Part shown: one piece after another, positions 1 to 8,765 of the stretch
How the letters are laid out: each line of letters begins with the position of its first letter
Numbering within the stretch: position 1 is the first letter of the stretch
Position numbers and translations under genes: made by a program
Notes under the pieces: generated by a model
Database searches by the model: none
The model's input: only the letters and a program-made list of their open reading frames with translations
What the model was told of the DNA's origin: nothing
Source: Bog-473 sp963704355
Lineage (GTDB): Bacteria > Actinomycetota > Acidimicrobiia > Acidimicrobiales > RAAP-2
Length of the DNA stretch: 64,000 nt
Assembly (NCBI GenBank): GCA_963704355.1
Contig: OY969891.1
Coordinates: 2,356,001 to 2,420,000, forward strand
Reading direction: 5' to 3'

Positions 1-455
1 TCTCCTCTGTGCACGGCAACGACGCCGTCTCGGCGATGCACCGTTTCTTGGACATGGGGATCGAATCGTTCCTCATCGGGTCCTCGGTGATCGCGGTCGT
101 CGGCCAGCGGCTCGTGCGGCGCATCTGCCCGTCCTGCAAGACCCGAAAGACGCCCACTTCCGATGAGCTCACGTTCTACGAGGAGAACGGGGGCGAGCCG
201 AAGACCGAATTCTGGTACGGCAAGGGGTGCAACTTCTGCGGCAACACCGGCTACCTGGACCGGATCGGCGTGTACGAGCTCTTGCAGATGACGCCCGAGA
301 TCAAGCGCATGATCGTCGGCTGGGCCACCCAGGACGAGCTGCGCCGCCAGGCCCAGAAGCACGGCATGCGCACGATGCTCGATGAGGCGATCAGCCTCGT
401 CGAGCAGGATGTGACGACCGTCTCCGAGATCTGGCGGAGCATCTACACGGGCTGA
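1..455 (+). CDS. pilB: Type IV pilus assembly / type II secretion ATPase (PilB/GspE family), C-terminal part
   Basis: This is the C-terminal end of a gene that begins before the window; the reading frame is open from base 3 and there is no real start codon. PilB/GspE ATPases power pilus extension or pseudopilus assembly at the cytoplasmic face of the membrane. The visible part begins inside the nucleotide-binding domain (HGNDAVSAMHRFLDMG, then QRLVRRICPSC). It contains the family's tetracysteine zinc motif, with CPSC about 45 residues into the window and CNFCG about 30 residues later, followed by GYLDRIGVYELL and the usual helical tail. The call to the PilB/GspE/PulE group is firm. Choosing pilus rather than secretion needs the upstream neighbours, which are outside the window. 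Confidence 0.9.
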   Translation, partial: SSVHGNDAVSAMHRFLDMGIESFLIGSSVIAVVGQRLVRRICPSCKTRKTPTSDELTFYEENGGEPKTEFWYGKGCNFCGNTGYLDRIGVYELLQMTPEIKRMIVGWATQDELRRQAQKHGMRTMLDEAISLVEQDVTTVSEIWRSIYTG

Positions 456-506
456 GGTGGATGGGCGGAGGACGATAGTCCCGCTGGCGCGAACACTGCA
501 CCGTTC

Positions 507-1046
507 TCATCGCCCCGCAAGGTCACCCAACTTCGTGACGGTGTTCCAGTTGCGCGTCGTGCTGACGACGCCGAGCCTTCGCTCTAGGAACGACCCCGTG
601 AACTTCGTCTCGGCGTAGCCGTCGGGGGTGTGGACGTAGACCTCCTTGCCGTCCACGACGAGCTCGTCACGTCCGCTGGGTGGCAGCTCGAGCGCGGCGA
701 GCGCCGCCCTCGTCGGCGCGGTGCCGAGGAAGGTCACGTGATGGCGCGACGGGTCGGCGCCCCGGCGTGCGTAGGGACTGGCCTTTCCGATCCGCAGCAA
801 CTCGGGCACGCTGCGCAGCATCACTGCGGGAGACTCGCCGAAGTCCTCGGCCAGCCGCTCCTCGATGTCCGCGGCGACCTTGGCCTCGCTCTTCGACCCC
901 GCCGAGAACAAGACGTTGCCGGTCTGGATGTACGTCACCACGTCGCTGTACCCGAGCTCTTCGAAGGACGCCCGCAGCTCGTTCATGGCGATGCGGCCGT
1001 GACCGGCCACGTTGACGCTGCGCAGGAGGGCCACGTATCGAGGCAC
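507..1046 (-). CDS. DUF1697 family protein
   Basis: This is a 179-residue cytoplasmic protein. It has the DUF1697 opening (MPRYVALLRSVNVAGHGRI) followed by FEELGYSDVVTYIQTGNVLF, near full length for the family. The biochemical function of the family is not established. The start is a GTG with no Shine-Dalgarno sequence. A TAGCTT hexamer on the minus strand (bases 1053-1058) lies 6 bases upstream, which fits a leaderless transcript. It lies just downstream of the FAD oxidoreductase on the same strand, but it has its own promoter-like element, so the two need not be one operon. Confidence 0.85.
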   Translation of the reverse strand: MPRYVALLRSVNVAGHGRIAMNELRASFEELGYSDVVTYIQTGNVLFSAGSKSEAKVAADIEERLAEDFGESPAVMLRSVPELLRIGKASPYARRGADPSRHHVTFLGTAPTRAALAALELPPSGRDELVVDGKEVYVHTPDGYAETKFTGSFLERRLGVVSTTRNWNTVTKLGDLAGR

Positions 1047-1055
1047 GTCGGAAAG

Positions 1056-2219
1056 CTACCGGCCCGTTGCGACGGCTCCGGCGCCCGTGCTCGCGGGCCG
1101 GTCGAGGCGGAAGCGGCTGACGTCGACTCGGGGGTTGCGCCCCTCGGCCAGGTCCGCCAGCAGCTCGCCGAACAGCGGCCCGAACTTGAAGCCATGGCCG
1201 CTGGTGCCGCAGCCGACGACGACGCCACCGACCCGGTCGAGGACGAAGTCCTGGTCGGCCGAATTGTCGTAGACGCATCGCTCCGTCGCCACCGGCTCGG
1301 GGTCGAGGGCCGGCAGGAGGCGGCTCACCGCGCCGGTCAGCCGGGCGAGCAGAGCCGGGTCGTCGTCCCACGGCGACGGGTCGACCGGGTCGAAGCGATC
1401 GATCGGCGCGCCCGGCGTGTGATGGGACACCTTGTAGGCCCCTGCGTGGGCTCCCGAGCCGAGCACGGGCAGGCCGTAGATCATGTCCGGACCCCACTCG
1501 ATGAACACAGGCAGCGTCGACGTCGTGGCCCTGCCGGTGCCGAGGAAGTACGCGACTTGAGGGCCCGACGGAGCGAGCTGCACGGATGTGTCGTGCGGCA
1601 AATGATCGTCCAGGAGGGCGAGGGCGAGCGGCCCGGCGCAGTCCACGACGATGTCGGCCACCAAGGTGCCGCCGTCGGAGGTCGTGACGGCGACGGAGTC
1701 GGATCTGGACACGAGCGACGTCACGCGGCGGCCCGTTCGGAGTTCGAAGCGGGCGGACGCTCGAAGCGCGGCGAGGCACTCGTCGGCCGCCAGCACACCC
1801 GAGTCCGGCTCGTACAGGGCCGGCCCGGGCACCACGAGGTCGGGGAACCGGCGAGCCGCGTCGGGCGGAGCCAGCACCTCGACGGCGCGGCCCCGCGCCG
1901 CGAGGGCGGTGGCGATCGCGGTGAGCGCGTCTCCGTCCCCGAAGGTCAGCTGCCCGGTGACGTGGAGCAGGCGGCGCCCGGTCGCCGCCTCGAGGTCGCG
2001 CCACAGGGATTCGGCCAACACCGCCATCTCGACGGCGTGCGCCTCGGGATAGCCGAGGCGGAAGATGCGCGCGTCACCTTTGGATCCCGAGCGCGCGTGA
2101 CCGACCGAGCCCGCGGCCTCGAGGACCGTCGCCGTCCATCCCCGTCGTGTCAGTGATGACGCGGCCGCGAGGCCGAGCAGTCCGGCTCCTACCACGATGC
2201 ATCGGCGCTGCTCCGGCAC
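1056..2219 (-). CDS. FAD-dependent oxidoreductase, DAO / sarcosine oxidase-like (MTOX group)
   Basis: This 387-residue flavoprotein has the N-terminal Rossmann dinucleotide motif VVGAGLLGLAAASSL and the DAO-family pattern. It also has the GDARIFRLGYPE segment typical of monomeric sarcosine oxidase / N-methyltryptophan oxidase relatives, and a C-terminal GCGTSGHGFKFGP motif that holds the flavin. It probably oxidises a secondary amine or amino acid; the substrate cannot be told. The start is GTG with no Shine-Dalgarno sequence. A TAAGAT hexamer (minus strand, bases 2227-2232) sits 7 bases upstream. The IS5-type element at 2233 begins directly behind this hexamer, so the original -35 region has been displaced and expression may be altered. 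Confidence 0.85.
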   Translation of the reverse strand: MPEQRRCIVVGAGLLGLAAASSLTRRGWTATVLEAAGSVGHARSGSKGDARIFRLGYPEAHAVEMAVLAESLWRDLEAATGRRLLHVTGQLTFGDGDALTAIATALAARGRAVEVLAPPDAARRFPDLVVPGPALYEPDSGVLAADECLAALRASARFELRTGRRVTSLVSRSDSVAVTTSDGGTLVADIVVDCAGPLALALLDDHLPHDTSVQLAPSGPQVAYFLGTGRATTSTLPVFIEWGPDMIYGLPVLGSGAHAGAYKVSHHTPGAPIDRFDPVDPSPWDDDPALLARLTGAVSRLLPALDPEPVATERCVYDNSADQDFVLDRVGGVVVGCGTSGHGFKFGPLFGELLADLAEGRNPRVDVSRFRLDRPASTGAGAVATGR

Positions 2220-2226
2220 GACACCG

Positions 2227-2232
2227 ATCTTA
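2227..2232 (-). promoter_or_regulatory. Putative -10 hexamer of the FAD oxidoreductase, abutting an IS end
   Basis: TAAGAT on the minus strand lies 7 bases before the GTG start at 2219, matching the TANNNT spacing seen before many genes here. Its TAA half is the TTA target-site copy of the insertion element, so the hexamer survived the insertion while the sequence further upstream was replaced by the IS end. Confidence 0.5.
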
Positions 2233-3170
2233 GAGTCTGTTCGGAAAATTTTGGCATGTCATCGTGCAAATAGCCCCTGTGAGGGTCCGGTCATCGCGTA
2301 GCGTTCGGTATGGAATCGGACCCGGTTGGAGCAGCGCGCACTTGGCGAACGACGCACGGCGACATGAGCGATGAAGAGTGGGAGCTCATCGCCGATCTGG
2401 TTGCTCCGTATTGGACGTCGGGATCGATGGGCCGTCCGGTCAAGGTGGATCGCCGCCGAGTGGTGGCCGCCATCTTCTACGTGACGGCGACCGGCTGTCA
2501 GTGGCGAGCTCTCCCGAAGAGTTACCCGAACTGGAACACCGTGCATCGCTACCACCTCGAGTGGTCCAGAGACGGCACCTGGGAGCGTATCGCCGAGCGA
2601 CTGGCCGCGGCGGTGCGCACAAAAGAGGGTCGCAACGCAGAGCCGTCGGCGGGCATCGTCGATGCCCGCTCGGTGCGCGCCGCAGCCACGGTGAGCAAGA
2701 AAACCAAGGGTTTTGACGCCGGAAAGAAGATCAATGGCCGCAAGACCTTCGGGGTCGTCGACACTCTCGGACTCCTGATCGCGGTCACCGTCGTGGCGGC
2801 GAGCATCTCGGACAACGTCGGCGGAATCACGGTGGCCGACCGTGCCCGCAACCGCACCACACGCTTTGCCAAACTCTGGTGCGACGCCGGCTTCAAGCGC
2901 ACCTTCATCGACCACTGCCGACACCATCACGTCGGAGTCGAAGTGGTGAACCGCATCCACCCCGGCCAATTCAAAGCACTCCCGAAACGCTGGATCGTTG
3001 AGCGCACCTGGGCCTGGCTCATGAACAGCAGACGGCTCCAGGTCGACTACGAGCGCGATCCGGTCGTGACCGAGGGCTTCATCTGGGCTGCTCATAGCCG
3101 GCATCTCTTGCGCCGACTCACCCAATCGTCGATCGGGTGATCGCGCTGGGGAAATAATCGCGACAGTCAC
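2233..3170 (+). mobile_element. IS5-family insertion sequence (938 bp, intact ends, TTA target duplication)
   Basis: The element carries one transposase gene. The left end reads GAGTCTGTTCGGAAAATT (from 2233); the right end, read inwards on the minus strand from 3170, is GTGACTGTCGCGATTATT. Twelve of these 18 positions agree. TTA occurs directly outside both ends (2230-2232 and 3171-3173), consistent with the 3-bp TNA duplications made by several IS5 subgroups. Removing the element and one TTA restores a 69-bp divergent intergenic region between the FAD oxidoreductase and the membrane protein at 3230. Both ends and the transposase look intact, so it may still be mobile. Confidence 0.85.
2310..3140 (+). 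CDS. IS5-family DDE transposase
   Basis: This 276-residue transposase has an N-terminal DUF4096-like region (DEEWELIADLVAP, GRPVKVDRRRVVAAIFYV, GCQWRALP) followed by a DDE catalytic core. Probable catalytic residues are D118 (GIVDARSV), D192 (LWCDAGFK) and E231 (RWIVERTWAWL). Length and motif order match single-ORF IS5 transposases, with no stop or frameshift. It is the only gene in the element and reads left to right between the terminal repeats. The likely role is cut-and-paste transposition into TNA-type targets. Confidence 0.93.
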   Translation: MESDPVGAARTWRTTHGDMSDEEWELIADLVAPYWTSGSMGRPVKVDRRRVVAAIFYVTATGCQWRALPKSYPNWNTVHRYHLEWSRDGTWERIAERLAAAVRTKEGRNAEPSAGIVDARSVRAAATVSKKTKGFDAGKKINGRKTFGVVDTLGLLIAVTVVAASISDNVGGITVADRARNRTTRFAKLWCDAGFKRTFIDHCRHHHVGVEVVNRIHPGQFKALPKRWIVERTWAWLMNSRRLQVDYERDPVVTEGFIWAAHSRHLLRRLTQSSIG

Positions 3171-3229
3171 TTAGGAATGCGTTCCGTGGATACCGGGACC
3201 TCCAAAAAGCGTGGCACTACGCTCGTGCG

Positions 3230-5272
3230 GTGACGAGTCCGAGGCACGGGTCGACCGAGACCTTGCTCGACACCCTTGACGATCACGACCACGCGCCGAG
3301 GCCACGCCACGCCGCAACGACCATCCCGCCGATCGACCGGCCGGGCCGCCCAGGTATCGCGGCCAGGGCAGCGCGTGCGGTGGGGTTCCACTTCGGCGCC
3401 ATCGTCCTGTTCACGGTGCCCGCCGTCATCCTCTGGTGGCACGTCTGGTCCGGCCATCCCGCCAACACGCTGACGTGTGCGTGCGGGGACCCTGCGCAAG
3501 AGGTCTGGTTCGTCGCCTGGCCCGCTTGGGCCATCGCGCACGTCGGCAACCCGTTCTTCTCGAACGCGGTCAACGTGCCGGACGGGGCGAACCTGCTGTC
3601 GAACACCTCGGGCACCCTCGTGGGCGTGGTGCTCGCACCGGTCACATGGCTCTTCGGACCGGTGGTCGCCACGAATGTGGCACTCACCCTGGCACCCGCG
3701 CTCAGCGCATGGGGCTGCTTCGTCGCCATCCGGCCGCTCGTCACCTGGAAGGTGGGCGCTGTCCCGGCCGCACTCGTCTACGGCTACTCGGCGGCCATGG
3801 TCTCGGCGCTGGTTTTCGGCCATGTGTCGGTCACGCTGCTCGTCATCCCTCCCTTGTTGTTCACCACGTTGCACGAGATCGTCATCCGCCAAGCGCATTC
3901 GGTGCGACGCGATGGGCTCGTCCTGGCCGCGCTCGTCGTGATCCAGTTCCTCATCTCTCCCGAGGTGCTCGCCATGTGCGCGCTGCTGGGCGCCGTGGGT
4001 CTGGTCGCCGTCATGGTGGTCGGCTGGCGGCAGGTCCATGCGCGCGCCGGGCATGCCCTGCCCGCGTTCGGTCTAGGGGCGCTGGTGTCCGCCGTCGTGC
4101 TGGCCTACCCGATCTGGTTCGGCCTGGCCGGGCCACAGGCCGTGACAGGGGTCCTGTTCGCGACCGCGCCCCTGTCCGGGGTGCCGCTTTCGGGGTTTGT
4201 CGCGCCGGGATCCTACGAGGCGCCCGCCAACGCGTTCATCAGGTTCGGGGGCTACCTCGGGCGGAGCGGCCCGCCCCCCGACTACCTCGGCGGGGGCTTG
4301 GTGTTCTCCGGCGCGGCCTCGGCGGTCCTGGGCCGGCGTCGCCCCTTGACCTGGCTCCTGGTCTTCATGACCCTCGTGACCTCGCTGGTGGCCCTCGGTT
4401 CCTATCTCTTGCTCACGCCCTCGTCGACGCGCCAACGCTTCTGGCTGCCGTGGCGGTCCCTCTCGAAGTTGCCTCTGCTCAAGGAGATCCTGCCCGATCA
4501 GTTCGCGGTCCTCATCACGCTGTTCGTCGCGTTCTTGCTCGCCGTCGGGCTCGACGCCCTGTACGTGCAACATCGCCGTGACGGCTCGTGGCTGGCGTCG
4601 CGGCGCCGCGTGGTCACCGGCGCGGCGACAGTTGCCGTGACGGTGTTGGCGCTTGTGCCCGTGTTCGCCACCTTCGACCTCCCCCTCAGGGTCGAATCGG
4701 TGGTCGTCCCGGCCTACATGCGCCGGGCCGCACCCACGCTGCCGCTCCACACGGTGGTGCTGACCGTTCCCTTTGCCGTGTCGGGTTCGGCCGAGCCGAT
4801 GCTCTGGCAGGCCGTCGACGACATGCACTTCGACCTGGCCGGCGCTGCCTTGAAGACTCCGGCACCGCACGGCGGGCCCGTGGGCCAGGGGGCGCCGGGC
4901 TCGGCGCGCCGCATCCTCAGCGACCTGAGCCTGCCCGGCGAGCCGCTCCCGGGGGGCACCCCGGCACAGGTCGCGACGGTTCGGCTGGCGCTGCGCGACT
5001 GGCGGGTGGACCGGGTGGTGATCGCCGGCGACAGCACCGACCCGGTGTACACCTCGGGGTTCCTGACGATGGTGATCGGCACGGCACCGGCGGTGGAGGA
5101 CGGCGCCTGGGTCTGGACCCTGCAACAGGGGGTCCTTCCGGCACCACCGGTGGTGGGCCGGTCGCTCGCTCTCTGCCGAGCGGCGGCCGAGGCGCCGTCG
5201 GCGCGGGCCAACCCCCTCGCCATGTCCCACTGCGTGCTCTACGGCGCCGGCCTCGGCTCAAGGCGGCCGTAA
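3230..5272 (+). CDS. Polytopic membrane protein, GT-C-type glycosyltransferase-like
   Basis: This is a 680-residue integral membrane protein. After a basic, charged N-terminus of about 45 residues, roughly ten or more hydrophobic helices can be seen, with a short extracytoplasmic C-terminal domain (about residue 490 onward). The loop after the first helix contains DPAQEVWFVAW, resembling the acidic first-loop motif of GT-C enzymes that use polyprenyl-phosphate sugars. No clear family signature beyond that is visible, so the enzyme activity is inference. The GTG start follows a TACGCT hexamer (3218-3223) by 6 bases with no Shine-Dalgarno sequence, suggesting leaderless expression. It is divergent from the FAD oxidoreductase, with the IS element now between them. 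Confidence 0.7.
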   Translation: MTSPRHGSTETLLDTLDDHDHAPRPRHAATTIPPIDRPGRPGIAARAARAVGFHFGAIVLFTVPAVILWWHVWSGHPANTLTCACGDPAQEVWFVAWPAWAIAHVGNPFFSNAVNVPDGANLLSNTSGTLVGVVLAPVTWLFGPVVATNVALTLAPALSAWGCFVAIRPLVTWKVGAVPAALVYGYSAAMVSALVFGHVSVTLLVIPPLLFTTLHEIVIRQAHSVRRDGLVLAALVVIQFLISPEVLAMCALLGAVGLVAVMVVGWRQVHARAGHALPAFGLGALVSAVVLAYPIWFGLAGPQAVTGVLFATAPLSGVPLSGFVAPGSYEAPANAFIRFGGYLGRSGPPPDYLGGGLVFSGAASAVLGRRRPLTWLLVFMTLVTSLVALGSYLLLTPSSTRQRFWLPWRSLSKLPLLKEILPDQFAVLITLFVAFLLAVGLDALYVQHRRDGSWLASRRRVVTGAATVAVTVLALVPVFATFDLPLRVESVVVPAYMRRAAPTLPLHTVVLTVPFAVSGSAEPMLWQAVDDMHFDLAGAALKTPAPHGGPVGQGAPGSARRILSDLSLPGEPLPGGTPAQVATVRLALRDWRVDRVVIAGDSTDPVYTSGFLTMVIGTAPAVEDGAWVWTLQQGVLPAPPVVGRSLALCRAAAEAPSARANPLAMSHCVLYGAGLGSRRP

Positions 5273-5283
5273 GCTTTGGCACC

Positions 5284-5715
5284 ATGCAGCCCATTCTGCA
5301 TCTGTCCCTGCCGGTCAGGGACCTGCACGCGGCGCGTGACTTCTACGTGCACACCTTGGGCTGCCAGGCGGCCCGCACGCGGGACGACTTCGTCGACGTG
5401 TGGTTCTACGGCCTGCAGCTCACTCTGAGCGACCGGCCGGACGAAGTGGGAGAGCCGGCGCCGGGAGCACGGCACTTCGGCGTGACGCTCGGGCGCGACG
5501 AGTTCGACGAGCTCGTGGCGCGCCTCGAGCGTGACACGGTGCAGTGGGTGGTCCCCGTGACCACGGACCATGCTGGCCAGTTGACCGAGCAGACGAAGGC
5601 GAAGATCGCGGACCCGAGCGGCAACGTGATTGAGCTCAAGACCTACCGCGACGTGCACGCAGCCCTCGAGATCTCCGCGCACTCGTACCCCGAGGCGGTT
5701 GCCCACGGGAACTGA
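5284..5715 (+). CDS. VOC / glyoxalase-like family protein
   Basis: This 143-residue protein is built as two beta-alpha-beta-beta-beta units of the vicinal oxygen chelate fold. It opens with ILHLSLPVRDLHAARDFY. Candidate metal ligands are the His of HLSLPV, the His of ARHFGVTL and the Glu of NVIELKTY. ADPSGNVIELK is the usual C-terminal signature. It may be a dioxygenase, glyoxalase or resistance-type protein; the substrate cannot be inferred. The ATG at 5284 was chosen because a TAAGCT hexamer (5270-5275) ends 8 bases before it; upstream in-frame sequence belongs to the preceding gene read in another frame. Confidence 0.85.
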   Translation: MQPILHLSLPVRDLHAARDFYVHTLGCQAARTRDDFVDVWFYGLQLTLSDRPDEVGEPAPGARHFGVTLGRDEFDELVARLERDTVQWVVPVTTDHAGQLTEQTKAKIADPSGNVIELKTYRDVHAALEISAHSYPEAVAHGN

Positions 5716-5821
5716 AGGGTCACCCGGGCGTACCGCGCCGGGCGCTCGCGTGACGCACACCGGTCGCCTACCGTGTCAGTCCGAAGCGGCCGTAAACGGG
5801 CCGTCCATGGAGAGGAGCGCA

Positions 5822-6589
5822 GTGGGAGCAAGCGAAGGCAGCGGGGACGCCCGGACGGCGCGCCCGGACGGACGGGCCATCGACCAGATGCGGCCGGTGA
5901 CGTTCGAGCGTGACTACACGGTCATGTCCCCGGGCTCGGTCCTGGTGACGTTCGGGCAGACGAAGGTGCTCTGCACGGCGTCGGTCGAGGAGCGCGTGCC
6001 GCCGTGGATGCGTGGCACCGGCAAGGGCTGGGTTACCGCGGAGTACTCCATGTTGCCGGGTTCGACTCCCGAGCGAGCCTCCCGAGAGGCGGCCAAGGGC
6101 AAGCAGTCGGGGCGGACCCAGGAGATCCAGCGGCTGATCGCGCGCTCGCTGCGCGCCGTGTGCGACCTGGTGACCCTGGGCGAGGTCCAGATCACGGTCG
6201 ACTGCGATGCGCTCCAGGCCGACGGTGGCACGCGCACGGCGTCGATCTGCGGCGCGTACGTGGCGCTGCACGACGCCTGCACGCGCCTCGTCGACGCCGG
6301 GACCATCAGCGCACAGCCGCTGACGGACTCCGTCGCGGCGGTGTCGGTCGGCATCGTCGACGGGGTGCCCATGCTCGACCTGCCCTACACCGAGGACTCG
6401 CGAGCGGAGGTCGACATGAACGTCGTCATGACGGGTGCGGGCCGCTTCGTCGAGGTGCAGGGGACGGCGGAGGGCATGGCCTTCACCCGCAGCGAGCTGG
6501 ACAGCCTGCTCGGGTTGGCCGAGGCGGGCATCAAGGAGCTGTCGAGCCTGCAAGCGGCCGTGCTGGCCGAGCCCCTGCCCCGTCGGTGA
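5822..6589 (+). CDS. rph: Ribonuclease PH
   Basis: This 255-residue phosphorolytic 3'-5' exoribonuclease trims tRNA 3' ends. It shows the family pattern: RPDGRAIDQMRPVTFE, FGQTKVLCTASVEE, GWVTAEYSMLPGST, the EIQRLIARSLRAV phosphate-site arginine region, DCDALQADGGTRTASI, and DLPYTEDSRAEVDMNVVMTG. GTG 5822 is preferred because AGGAG (5813-5817) lies 4 bases upstream; ATG 5807 in the same frame is an alternative. Its stop codon overlaps the next start (GTGA at 6586), so rph and rdgB are probably translationally coupled, a common actinobacterial arrangement. Confidence 0.96.
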   Translation: MGASEGSGDARTARPDGRAIDQMRPVTFERDYTVMSPGSVLVTFGQTKVLCTASVEERVPPWMRGTGKGWVTAEYSMLPGSTPERASREAAKGKQSGRTQEIQRLIARSLRAVCDLVTLGEVQITVDCDALQADGGTRTASICGAYVALHDACTRLVDAGTISAQPLTDSVAAVSVGIVDGVPMLDLPYTEDSRAEVDMNVVMTGAGRFVEVQGTAEGMAFTRSELDSLLGLAEAGIKELSSLQAAVLAEPLPRR

Positions 6590-7209
6590 GCGGCGGCGCG
6601 CCGCTGCGACTGGTGGTGGCGTCGGCCAATCCCGACAAGGTCAAGGAGATCGTCGCCGTCCTCGCGGGTGCCATGGACGTCGAGCTGGTCCCGCGTCCGC
6701 GCGACGTGCCCGACGTCGTGGAGGACGGGAAGACGCTGATCGACAACGCGCGGCTCAAAGCCCGGGCGCTCGTTACGGCGACCGGTATCGCCGCGGTCGC
6801 CGACGACACCGGCCTCGAGGTCGACGCGCTCGATGGGGCGCCGGGCGTCTACACCGCCCGCTACGCCGGCCAGGACGCCACCTACGCCGACAACGTGGCC
6901 AAGCTGCTGCGCGAGCTGGGCGCGTTGGGCGACGGGGGTGGTGAGCGGCGCGCGCGCTTCAAGACGGTGGCGCTGGCCGCCTTCCCCGACGGCACCGAGG
7001 TGTGGGCCGAGGGCGTGATGGACGGCAGCATCGCCCACGAGGCACGCGGCGAGCTGGGCTTCGGCTACGACCCTGTGTTCGAGCCGGACGGCGGAGGGGG
7101 GCGAACGTTCGCCGAGATGGCGGCAGAGGAGAAGGACGCGATGTCGCATCGAGGGCGGGCGTTCCGGGCGCTGGCCCCACGACTGGCCGAGGCGCTGCAT
7201 CCAGGCTGA
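6586..7209 (+). CDS. rdgB: XTP/dITP diphosphatase (non-canonical purine NTP pyrophosphatase, RdgB/HAM1)
   Basis: This 207-residue protein removes deaminated purine nucleotides (dITP, XTP) from the pool. It shows LVVASANPDKVKEI at the N-terminus, the acidic core AVADDTGLEVDAL, GAPGVYTARYAG, the GELGFGYDPVF signature and a terminal SHRGRAF segment. It starts with a GTG that overlaps the rph stop by four bases. Length is normal for the family. The roughly 135 bp after it, before the convergent LLM gene, contains nothing I can assign. Confidence 0.95.
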   Translation: MSGGAPLRLVVASANPDKVKEIVAVLAGAMDVELVPRPRDVPDVVEDGKTLIDNARLKARALVTATGIAAVADDTGLEVDALDGAPGVYTARYAGQDATYADNVAKLLRELGALGDGGGERRARFKTVALAAFPDGTEVWAEGVMDGSIAHEARGELGFGYDPVFEPDGGGGRTFAEMAAEEKDAMSHRGRAFRALAPRLAEALHPG

Positions 7210-7344
7210 CCTCCGTCCCGGGGGCGCGGCAGTTCGCACAACTGAGGGTGGCGAGCGGGCTGCCCCGAGGTAGCCCGTCGGCGCGGGTGCCCTGACCTGG
7301 GGCGACGCGCCGCCGGGATCGAAGCGGACGTCGCCGAGGCGTGC

Positions 7345-8199
7345 TCACCGTCCGAGCAGGGCCGGGGCGAGTGAGCGGTAGTCGGCCAAGGGGAAACCCT
7401 CGAGACCGGCGACGACCTGGACGCACACGTGGTCGGCGCCTGCATCGAGGTGGTCGTGGACGCGCCGGGCGATCGTCTCGGCATCGCCCCAGGGGATGAC
7501 ATCCTCGATCAACCGATCGCTGCCGCCACCCTCGAAGTCGGCGTCGCCGTAGCCAAAGCGGCGCAGATTGTTGGCGTAGTTCGGCAGCGGCAGGTAGATG
7601 GCGGCGTACTGGCGGGCGAGCTCGAGTGCGGCGCTGCGGTCGGTCTCGAGGACCACGGCCAACTCCGGCGCCAGGACCGGGCCCGGCCCGAGGACCTCGC
7701 GGGCCCAGCGTGTGTGGTCGACCGGTACGAAGTAGGGGTGCGCGCCAGCAGAGCGGACGGCGCCCAGGGCGAGCATGCGCGGGCCGAGGGCGGCGAGGAT
7801 CCGGCGCCCGGGCGGGACGGGCGGGTCGAGGGCGTCGAGCGCATCGAGGTACTCGACGACGCGCGTGTACGGACGCTCGTAATTCTCGACGATGACCGAG
7901 TGGCTGGCCCCGAGACCGAGGAGGAAGCGGTCGCCGTAGCGCGTCTCGAGGTCGGTCACGGCGGGTCCGACGTCGGCGGGTGCGGCCGCCCAGACGCTGG
8001 CGATGCCCGACGCCACGGTGACCCGCTCGGTCGCCGCCAGGAGCTGGCCGAAGCGCGGCGAGAACCCGGGGTCGAAGCCGCCCGACGACCACAGCGTGCC
8101 GTAGCCGAGTGACTCGAGCTCGCCCGCCACATTGAGGTGGGGTTGGTCGGTCGCCCGCCACGAGCCGCTCCACCACACGCCGACCCGGCCGAGATCCAT
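7345..8199 (-). CDS. LLM-class, probably F420-dependent, oxidoreductase
   Basis: This 284-residue protein has the luciferase-like monooxygenase TIM-barrel pattern: AGELESLGYGTLWSSGGFDP near the N-terminus, then ATERVTVASGIASVW, LETRYGDRFLLGLGASHS, and a C-terminal DAGADHVCVQVV segment. Actinobacterial members of this type normally use F420 as hydride carrier; the substrate is not predictable. The ATG follows a minus-strand TAAGCA hexamer (8207-8212) by 7 bases with no Shine-Dalgarno sequence. The P-loop kinase upstream ends 10 bases away on the same strand, so readthrough is possible. Confidence 0.87.
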   Translation of the reverse strand: MDLGRVGVWWSGSWRATDQPHLNVAGELESLGYGTLWSSGGFDPGFSPRFGQLLAATERVTVASGIASVWAAAPADVGPAVTDLETRYGDRFLLGLGASHSVIVENYERPYTRVVEYLDALDALDPPVPPGRRILAALGPRMLALGAVRSAGAHPYFVPVDHTRWAREVLGPGPVLAPELAVVLETDRSAALELARQYAAIYLPLPNYANNLRRFGYGDADFEGGGSDRLIEDVIPWGDAETIARRVHDHLDAGADHVCVQVVAGLEGFPLADYRSLAPALLGR

Positions 8200-8209
8200 G
8201 GCTCCGTGC

Positions 8210-8758
8210 TTAGCGGGCGCGAGCCAGATTGAGCAAGGCCCGGAGGCGGGACAGGTTGTCCGCGACGGGCGTCAGGGCGTCCATGACCACGTCGGCGTCG
8301 TCGATGGGGACCCAGGTGTCCCGGGCGTGCTGCACGTGGGCCCAGTCGAGCTCGTACCAGCCTGGAATGGCCCGGCGACGTCCCTCGACGCGGCGACGAT
8401 GCACGGCGGCGTCCGGGCACTCGCTCACAACGAGGACGAGACGCGCGTCCTCCTCGGCGGCGAGGCGGCGACACTGTGCGATCTCCGGTGCGCGGGCGAC
8501 ACCGTCGAGCACGACGTCCCGGCCCCGGCGCAGCTCCGAACGGGCCAGCGCCCGAAGGATCGACCACCCGACGTCGCGGTGGCCGAACTCGATGGCGTCG
8601 AGGGCGCCCTCGATCTCGGGATAGGGCCGCAGGCCGCTCATCGCCCAGTCGTGCGCGAGCACGGCCGCCCCGAGGTGCGCACCGGCGGCGTCGGAGACGG
8701 TCGACTTCCCGGTGCCCTGCAGCCCGGTCACCACCACGAGCAGACGGGGAGCGTCCAC
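8210..8758 (-). CDS. AAA-type P-loop kinase-like protein
   Basis: This 182-residue protein has an N-terminal Walker A motif (VVVTGLQGTGKSTVSD, residues 8-23), a Walker B-like strand (RDVVLDGVARAPEI) and an arginine-rich lid (HRRRVEGRRR). It resembles small P-loop kinases that phosphorylate metabolites, nucleosides or antibiotics. The target is unknown. It starts with GTG 7 bases after the amidohydrolase-like gene stops, so genes at 10159, 9581 and 8758 probably form one operon transcribed leftward. Confidence 0.8.
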   Translation of the reverse strand: MDAPRLLVVVTGLQGTGKSTVSDAAGAHLGAAVLAHDWAMSGLRPYPEIEGALDAIEFGHRDVGWSILRALARSELRRGRDVVLDGVARAPEIAQCRRLAAEEDARLVLVVSECPDAAVHRRRVEGRRRAIPGWYELDWAHVQHARDTWVPIDDADVVMDALTPVADNLSRLRALLNLARAR

Positions 8759-8765
8759 GCGCAGG

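Noticed and set aside
630..2156. Long plus-strand open frame opposite the FAD oxidoreductase and DUF1697 genes
   Set aside because: It is Arg/Gly/Val-rich with no domain and lies antisense to two well-supported genes; high GC keeps antisense frames open.
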